Origin: Cellvibrio fontiphilus
Lineage (GTDB): Bacteria; Pseudomonadota; Gammaproteobacteria; Pseudomonadales; Cellvibrionaceae
Length of the DNA stretch: 64,000 nt
NCBI RefSeq assembly: GCF_035317345.1
Contig: NZ_JAYKTU010000001.1
Strand: one strand, 5' to 3'
Position numbers and translations under genes: made by a program. The number at the start of each line of letters is the position of its first letter. Position 1 is the first letter of the stretch. The notes under the pieces are model-generated. The model ran no database searches and was not told the DNA's origin. It worked only from the letters and a program-made list of their open reading frames with translations. Below, piece after piece: positions 59,387 through 64,000 of the stretch.

Positions 59387-59411
59387 CGAGGCACACTAAT
59401 TGGAGGTATAC

Positions 59412-60272
59412 ATGAGCGCAAGTACAAGTCTGCAACCTATCGGCATCCTGGCCCCTGGTGCAAACCTGAACGCCTATGTGCAAGCCGTCAGTGCCTTTTC
59501 CATCCTCAGTGTCGAGGAAGAACAGGAGCTGGCGCGCGACTTACACCACAATGGTAATCTGGATGCCGCGCGTAAATTGGTTATGGCGCACCTGCGGTTT
59601 GTCGTACATATTGCCCGCTCCTACAACGGCTACGGTTTGCCGCTGGGTGATTTGGTGCAGGAAGGCAACGTTGGTTTAATGAAAGCGGTCAAACGTTTCG
59701 ATCCCGACAAGGGTGTGCGTTTGGTTTCCTTTGCTGTGCACTGGATCAAAGCGGAAATCCACGAATTTATTCTGAAAAACTGGCGTATCGTAAAAATCGC
59801 TACCACCAAAGCCCAGCGCAAACTCTTCTTCAATTTGCGCGGCGCGAAAAAACGTTTGGCTTGGTTGAGCAATGACGAAGCACATGCGGTAGCTGCTGAT
59901 CTGGGCGTGGATGTTAAACAGGTGCGCGAAATGGAAGGCCGTCTGGCTTCCTACGATGCGGGTTTTGATGCCGGTGAAGACGATGACGATGAGTCCTACG
60001 TAGCACCAGCTCACTATCTGGAAGACAACCGCTACGATCCAGCTGTGCGCTTGGAAGAATCCAATTGGGAAGAGTCCAATGTGAATAGCCTGGAAAAGGC
60101 GATAGAGCGTTTGGATGATCGCAGCCGGGTAATTTTGCAGCGCCGCTGGTTAAATGAGGACAAGGCAACGCTACATGACTTGGCTGCTGAATATGGTGTA
60201 TCGGCTGAGCGTATACGCCAGCTGGAAAAAAATGCCATGAATAAAGTCAAAACCATGATGTTGGAAGCTTGA
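59412..60272 (+). CDS. rpoH: RpoH, heat-shock sigma factor (sigma-32)
   Basis: This protein of about 286 residues directs transcription of heat-shock genes. It shows region 2 with LVMAHLRFVVHIARSYNGYGLPLGDLVQEGNVGLMKAVKRFDP, and the RpoH box QRKLFFNLR near residues 138-146, a signature used by DnaK/FtsH control. Region 4 has LHDLAAEYGVSAERIRQLEKNAMNKVK. The ATG at 59412 lies 6 bases after GGAGG. It follows ftsX, as usual. Confidence 0.97.
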   Translation: MSASTSLQPIGILAPGANLNAYVQAVSAFSILSVEEEQELARDLHHNGNLDAARKLVMAHLRFVVHIARSYNGYGLPLGDLVQEGNVGLMKAVKRFDPDKGVRLVSFAVHWIKAEIHEFILKNWRIVKIATTKAQRKLFFNLRGAKKRLAWLSNDEAHAVAADLGVDVKQVREMEGRLASYDAGFDAGEDDDDESYVAPAHYLEDNRYDPAVRLEESNWEESNVNSLEKAIERLDDRSRVILQRRWLNEDKATLHDLAAEYGVSAERIRQLEKNAMNKVKTMMLEA

Positions 60273-60292
60273 TCTGTCTACTGTGTTAATTC

Positions 60293-60323
60293 AAAAAAGC
60301 CGCGCACCGCGCGGCTTTTTTTT
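60293..60323 (+). terminator. terminator after rpoH
   Basis: AAAAAAGCCGCGC pairs with GCGCGGCTTTTTT over a 3-base loop, followed by further Ts. It lies 20 bases after the rpoH stop. Confidence 0.9.
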
Positions 60324-60355
60324 GCGGTTAAAAAAGTTATTTCAAGGGGGCAAAG

Positions 60356-60739
60356 TTGTCTCATAAATTTATTCAAATCGCTGCAATTAGTGGCTTTTTG
60401 GCAGTAGCTATTGGCGCTTTTGCAGCACATGGGTTAAAGCAGCATTTGGCTCCCGAGGCCATAGAAACCGTGAAAATAGCGGTTCAGTACCAGTTCTTTC
60501 ATACTCTTGCCTTGTTGGGAGTGGCGCTTTGGTCAATGCACAAACCTGCTGTTGCGGGCTTAAAAGCAGCCGGCCTAGCCTTTATACTGGGCATCTTGCT
60601 TTTCAGTGGCAGCCTTTACGCTATTGCATTGGGTGCGCCGCGCTGGTTTGGGCCGGTTACCCCGCTTGGCGGTGTCTGCTTTTTGCTAGGTTGGCTGTTC
60701 TTATTTAGTGCCACTTGGCGTACCCAAATGGACGAGTAA
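60356..60739 (+). CDS. DUF423 family small membrane protein
   Basis: This 127-residue protein has four hydrophobic segments, typical of DUF423: IAAISGFLAVAIGAFAAHGLKQHLAPEA, VQYQFFHTLALLGVAL, LAFILGILLFSGSLYAIALG and PLGGVCFLLGWLFLF. The start is a TTG with AAGGGGG five bases before it; no ATG fits as well. The function is unknown. It lies upstream of trmB with 38 bases between. Confidence 0.88.
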   Translation: MSHKFIQIAAISGFLAVAIGAFAAHGLKQHLAPEAIETVKIAVQYQFFHTLALLGVALWSMHKPAVAGLKAAGLAFILGILLFSGSLYAIALGAPRWFGPVTPLGGVCFLLGWLFLFSATWRTQMDE

Positions 60740-60777
60740 TTGACTCGTTTCTGTCTCACTAACGAATTTATACCTCT

Positions 60778-61524
60778 ATGTCTGATTTTCCTGAATTAAC
60801 ACCTGACCATGAAGGCGGTGAACAAGGGTTCCTGATCAAGCCGGAATTCAAGCCCAAAGCCATTCGCAGCTTTGTGATCCGTGCGGGGCGCATCACTGTT
60901 GGGCAAAAAAATGCCTTTGATACCTATTGGCCAACCTTGGGTTTGAGTTTATTTAAAGGCCGCATTGACCCTGAATTGGTATTTGGGCGCAGAGCACCAT
61001 TGGTGTTGGAAATTGGTTTTGGCATGGGCGATTCTCTGTTGGAAATGGCGCGTAACGAACCTGAAAAAAACTTTATCGGCATTGAAGTGCACCCGCCGGG
61101 AGTAGGGCGGCTGATTAATCTGGCGGGGCAGGAGGGCTTAACTAACCTACGGGTTTACATGGCTGACGCCATGGATGTATTGGAAGATTGTATTCCTGAT
61201 AACAGTATCGATCGCTTGCAGCTTTATTTCCCCGATCCCTGGCATAAGAAGAAGCACCATAAACGTCGTATCTTACAGTCAGCCTTTGTTCAGAAACTGC
61301 GCCCTAAACTCGCGCCCGGTGGTTTGTTCCACATGGCAACAGACTGGCAAGCCTATGCCGAGCATATGCTGGAGGTAATGAACGCTGCGCCGGGTTTTAC
61401 TACCGACTACAAGGAAACCGGCTACGCACCAAGACCTGACTATCGCCCTGTTACCAAGTTTGAAAAACGTGGTGAGCGTCTTGGGCATGGTGTCTGGGAT
61501 ATTTTGTTCAAAAAATCAGCATAA
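60778..61524 (+). CDS. trmB: TrmB, tRNA (guanine46-N7)-methyltransferase
   Basis: This 248-residue enzyme methylates G46 in the variable loop of tRNA. Motifs: VLEIGFGMGDSLLEMA near residues 75-90, FIGIEVHPPGVGRL, LYFPDPWHKKKHHKRRI near residues 147-163, and FHMATDWQAYAEHML. The DPWxKxRHxKRR pattern identifies the family. Confidence 0.96.
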   Translation: MSDFPELTPDHEGGEQGFLIKPEFKPKAIRSFVIRAGRITVGQKNAFDTYWPTLGLSLFKGRIDPELVFGRRAPLVLEIGFGMGDSLLEMARNEPEKNFIGIEVHPPGVGRLINLAGQEGLTNLRVYMADAMDVLEDCIPDNSIDRLQLYFPDPWHKKKHHKRRILQSAFVQKLRPKLAPGGLFHMATDWQAYAEHMLEVMNAAPGFTTDYKETGYAPRPDYRPVTKFEKRGERLGHGVWDILFKKSA

Positions 61525-61588
61525 ACTGGCGCATTAAGTCGCTTAAATTGGCACGTGGCACTTTAATTTGTTAATGTAAGCGACTGAA

Positions 61589-61594
61589 TATAAT
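61589..61594 (+). promoter_or_regulatory. consensus -10 element of the OmpA-family gene
   Basis: TATAAT is a perfect -10. TTTGTT, 16 bases before it, would be a weak -35. The distance to the ATG leaves a leader of about 115 bases, a common size for abundant outer-membrane protein mRNAs. Confidence 0.5.
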
Positions 61595-61718
61595 CATGAA
61601 ACGGATTTCTCGCCGGTGTAGTTATCGATCATTTGATCATTTTTATCAGTTTGGCGGCATAACTTAATAAGCCAAATTGTTTTTTGGAACTCGCTATTTT
61701 CAACGGAGAACTATGACT

Positions 61719-62747
61719 ATGAAACACACAAAAGTATTAGCTTTATCTGCTGTTATCGCTGCTTTGTCAGCGGGCGCCAGCGCAGACAATCACAAATTCG
61801 AAGTACGTGCCGAGGGTGGCCGTGTATTTTTTGACGAAGCTCTGGAAGATGCCAATACCTGGGGCTTGGGCTTTGGTTATGTGTTGAACGAAAACTGGAC
61901 TTTGGAAGCTGTTGCCAGCAAATGGGACAGTGAAACCCAGGATGCAGCTCTGGATGTAGACGGTACCCAATACCGTTTGGACGCCCTGTACAACATCAAC
62001 ACTGAAAGCTTGTGGCGCCCTTACGTTGCTTTCGGTATCGGTGATCAAGACCGCGAGTGGACTACTGAAGACTACTCCGAGCGCGACACCCTGTTAAACC
62101 TGGGTGCCGGCGTTAAGCGTGCACTGGGAGGCAACTGGGAATTCCGCACTGACGTACGTGCTTTCAACAGCCTTGATAACGAATACACCGACCTGGCCTT
62201 GAATGCCGGCATCAGCTACTTGTTTGGTGGCTCACCTGCGCCAGTTAAAGCAGCTCCTGCTCCGGTAGTCGAAAAAGACAGTGATGGTGACGGCGTATTG
62301 GACTCCAAAGATCAGTGCCCAGACACTCCATCCACTCACAAGGTTGATGCAGTTGGTTGTTCTCTGAAGTTGACTGAAACTGTGGCTATTGAACTGAATA
62401 TTACTTTCGATACTGCCAAGTCAATCATCAAGCCTGAGTTTGAAAATGAAGTGGCTAAACTGGCTACTTTCATGAACCAGTACGCAGACACTGTTGTGAC
62501 TGTTGAAGGCCACACCGACAGCCAGGGTTCAGATGCTTACAACCAAAAGCTGTCACAAAGCCGTGCTGATTCGGTAAAAGCAGCACTGATTACCAAACAC
62601 GGTATCGCTGCTGACCGCGTGAACGCCATCGGCTACGGTGAAGCCAAGCCTGTTGCAGACAATATGACTGCTGCTGGCCGCGAGCAAAACCGTCGCGTGG
62701 TTGGTCAGGTTTCTACCAAAGTAACCAAAACCGAAACTCGCAACTAA
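61719..62747 (+). CDS. OmpA-family outer-membrane protein
   Basis: This protein of about 342 residues has a signal peptide (MKHTKVLALSAVIAALSAGASA|DNHK), an N-terminal beta-barrel (residues about 22-170, eight strands by pattern), a calcium-binding linker of thrombospondin type-3 style (DSDGDGVLDSKDQCPDTPSTH) and a C-terminal OmpA peptidoglycan-binding domain (ITFDTAKSIIKPEFENEV and VEGHTDSQGSDAYNQKLSQSRADSVKAAL). It anchors the outer membrane to the cell wall. I use ATG 61719, 9 bases after GGAGA; the ATG two codons earlier (61713) is possible. Codon use (few rare codons) suggests high expression. Confidence 0.95.
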   Translation: MKHTKVLALSAVIAALSAGASADNHKFEVRAEGGRVFFDEALEDANTWGLGFGYVLNENWTLEAVASKWDSETQDAALDVDGTQYRLDALYNINTESLWRPYVAFGIGDQDREWTTEDYSERDTLLNLGAGVKRALGGNWEFRTDVRAFNSLDNEYTDLALNAGISYLFGGSPAPVKAAPAPVVEKDSDGDGVLDSKDQCPDTPSTHKVDAVGCSLKLTETVAIELNITFDTAKSIIKPEFENEVAKLATFMNQYADTVVTVEGHTDSQGSDAYNQKLSQSRADSVKAALITKHGIAADRVNAIGYGEAKPVADNMTAAGREQNRRVVGQVSTKVTKTETRN

Positions 62748-62761
62748 TCCCCGTTAGTTGT

Positions 62762-62791
62762 AAAAAAAACCGGCCTAGAGCCGGTTTTTTT
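62762..62791. terminator. terminator after the OmpA-family gene
   Basis: AAAAAACCGGC pairs with GCCGGTTTTTT over a 5-base loop. It lies 15 bases after the stop and can also serve the converging epimerase gene. Confidence 0.9.
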
Positions 62792-62803
62792 GTGTCTGTT
62801 TTT

Positions 62804-63676
62804 TTACTTATGGGATAGGGGATAGTCGCGCAGTAACTCCTCATACCCCATCCTAAAGTCCGGATAGCGCAGTGCGTAGCCTGTACTGAGTAAGCGCCGG
62901 TTGCTGATGCGTTTATTGCCGCGTTCGTTGACGGCATCGGCGGCCAAAAAGTCGCTAATCCCAAGTTGCAGGGCGATCCAGCTAACGACTTCCACCATCG
63001 GGGTGGGGCTGGAATCTGTGGCCAGATAAACCGGTTCAAGCGCTTGAACTTTGGCCAATTCAATGAGGTGGGCGAGCACCCCGGCGCAATCCTCAACATG
63101 GATGCGATTGGTGTAATGGGGGCTGGCGGAGGCACGCTGGCTGATTACCTGCTCGATCAATCTATTCCTGCCGGGACCGTAAATGCCGCTAAAGCGCAGG
63201 ATACAGCTGTTATATCCGCTACTAAGCAGGGTTTGCTCCGCTTCCAGTAATCGTTGACCGCTAAAGCCCTCGGGTTGGGTGGGGGATGTTTCATCCACCC
63301 AACTGCCATCGTTTTGGCCGTAAACCGCCGTGCTGGACACAAACAGGATCAAACGTGGTGTGTGTGTGTGTTGTTTTAGCCCGGCAATCAACTGCTGGCA
63401 GCTCTGTACATAGGCTTGTTGGTAGCCCGCATCGCTGCGCTCGGAGGGAGTCATGCTGATCACAATCACGTCAAAACCCTCAGCCAGAATCGGCGCCAGT
63501 TGCCCGGCCTGGGTGACATCACACTGGCGATAGCGGAGGTAGGGCAGATCGCTGCAAGCGCGGCGGCGCAGGCCGGTTATGTCATAGCCGCGCGGCGCCA
63601 GCTGCTGTGCGAGGCGCTGGCCTATATCGCCGCAGCCGATAATTAATAACTTTTCACTCAACACAGGTTCATTCAT
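62804..63676 (-). CDS. NAD-dependent epimerase/dehydratase-like protein
   Basis: This 290-residue protein has a Rossmann fold with LLIIGCGDIGQRLAQQL near residues 10-26 and VSSTAVYGQNDGSWVDE near residues 114-130. It lacks the typical YxxxK spacing (SGQRLLEAEQ follows instead), so it resembles the YeeZ subgroup rather than a classical sugar epimerase. The substrate is unknown. The N-terminal MNEPVLSEK lead is short, as expected. It is divergent from oxyR. Confidence 0.8.
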   Translation of the reverse strand: MNEPVLSEKLLIIGCGDIGQRLAQQLAPRGYDITGLRRRACSDLPYLRYRQCDVTQAGQLAPILAEGFDVIVISMTPSERSDAGYQQAYVQSCQQLIAGLKQHTHTPRLILFVSSTAVYGQNDGSWVDETSPTQPEGFSGQRLLEAEQTLLSSGYNSCILRFSGIYGPGRNRLIEQVISQRASASPHYTNRIHVEDCAGVLAHLIELAKVQALEPVYLATDSSPTPMVEVVSWIALQLGISDFLAADAVNERGNKRISNRRLLSTGYALRYPDFRMGYEELLRDYPLSHK

Positions 63677-63783
63677 AGGTTCAGTTTCATGTGGGTGATG
63701 GTGCGATGGTGTGAAGTTGCGTTAATTAGTATTTGATAAATGTCGCTTATCTGATAGTTTTAGGCTATTCCAAGAAAAGCCCT

Positions 63784-63800
63784 GGCTTTTTAAAAAAGCC
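63784..63800. promoter_or_regulatory. palindrome just upstream of oxyR
   Basis: GGCTTTTT and AAAAAGCC flank one central base, 20 bases before the oxyR start codon. It may be an operator or, as it follows TCCAAGAAAAGCCC, part of a terminator-like hairpin in the leader. Evidence is positional only. Confidence 0.3.
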
Positions 63801-63819
63801 CATTCCACGGAGCTGTATT

Positions 63820-64000
63820 ATGACCCTGACCGAACTGCGCTACATAGTCACCCTTGCCCAGGAACAACATTTTGGCCGCGCCGCCGACCGCTGTTACGTC
63901 AGCCAGCCCACCTTGAGTATTGCGGTGAAAAAGCTGGAGGACGAGCTGGGGGTAGCCCTGTTTGAACGCACCAAATCGCGCGTACAGCCTACGCCACTCG
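63820..64000 (+). CDS. oxyR: OxyR, LysR-type peroxide regulator, cut by the right edge
   Basis: The 60 visible residues form the N-terminal HTH of a LysR-family regulator: MTLTELRYIVTLAQEQHFGRAADRCYVSQPTLSIAVKKLEDELG. This is nearly the OxyR N-terminus of Pseudomonas, and the DELGVALFERTKSRVQ end fits. The redox cysteines lie beyond the window. OxyR activates catalase and peroxidase genes after peroxide stress. GGAG precedes the ATG. Confidence 0.9.
   Translation, partial: MTLTELRYIVTLAQEQHFGRAADRCYVSQPTLSIAVKKLEDELGVALFERTKSRVQPTPL

Noticed and set aside
1..64000. CRISPR arrays, tRNA or rRNA genes, insertion sequences, prophage
   Set aside because: No repeated spacers, no cloverleaf or rRNA sequence, no transposase or phage gene was seen by eye.

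Overview
The window looks like the chromosome of a gammaproteobacterium of the Cellvibrionaceae, most likely Cellvibrio or a close relative. Three things point that way. The housekeeping gene order closely resembles that of Pseudomonas in two blocks: pilGHIJK-chpABC / gshB / tonB / yqgE / ruvX / pilU-pilT / yggS-proC-yggT / metX-metW / rdgB / hemW, and crc-pyrE / slmA / argB / algC / coaBC / radC / rpmB-rpmG / mutM / coaD / rsmD / ftsYEX-rpoH. There is a large secreted or anchored protein with three CBM6-like modules joined by polyserine linkers, a style typical of plant-polysaccharide degraders such as Cellvibrio and Saccharophagus. Base composition is moderate GC. No rRNA, tRNA, CRISPR array, insertion sequence or phage was seen.

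Layout. 1-0.4 kb: a secreted protein cut by the left edge. 0.5-0.9 kb: an FKBP prolyl isomerase preceded by two palindromic operator-like sites. 1.0-14.0 kb, minus strand: the complete Pil-Chp chemosensory system for type IV pilus twitching motility (pilG, pilH, pilI, pilJ, pilK, chpA, chpB, chpC). 14.4-17.3 kb: gshB, a TonB-like gene, yqgE and ruvX. 17.4-19.7 kb: the pilus retraction ATPases pilU and pilT. 19.8-22.1 kb: yggS, proC and yggT.

22.2-30.3 kb is an accessory block inserted where Pseudomonas runs from yggT to metX. It holds an ECF sigma factor, its RskA-like anti-sigma factor, a secreted DUF4331 protein, a cadherin/Ig-like lipoprotein, a TPR protein, a HupE/UreJ-like membrane protein with an EF-hand loop, and a TonB-dependent receptor. 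The sigma gene and the DUF4331 gene share an upstream motif, GAATCC-N16-CGT, with identical spacing. I read this as one sigma factor controlling itself and an envelope uptake or sensing cassette of unknown substrate. It is the best candidate for an undescribed system here. A dynamin-like GTPase follows at 30.5 kb.

32.6-36.7 kb: metX, metW, a DUF4426 protein, rdgB and hemW. 36.8-40.1 kb: a His-rich exported peptide, a Tat-exported Dabb protein, crc, pyrE and a DUF4124 coiled-coil protein. 40.1-47.5 kb: slmA, argB, a long membrane-anchored algC, coaBC, radC and a diguanylate cyclase. 47.6-52.8 kb: rpmB, rpmG, a KefB-type antiporter, an HDOD protein and mutM. 52.8-60.3 kb: coaD, the CBM6 protein, rsmD, ftsY, ftsE, ftsX and rpoH. 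60.3-64.0 kb: a DUF423 protein, trmB, an OmpA-family porin, an NAD-dependent epimerase-like protein and the start of oxyR.

Calls rest on reading translated motifs and conserved neighbours. No database search was run. Statements about Pseudomonas gene order are from general knowledge.
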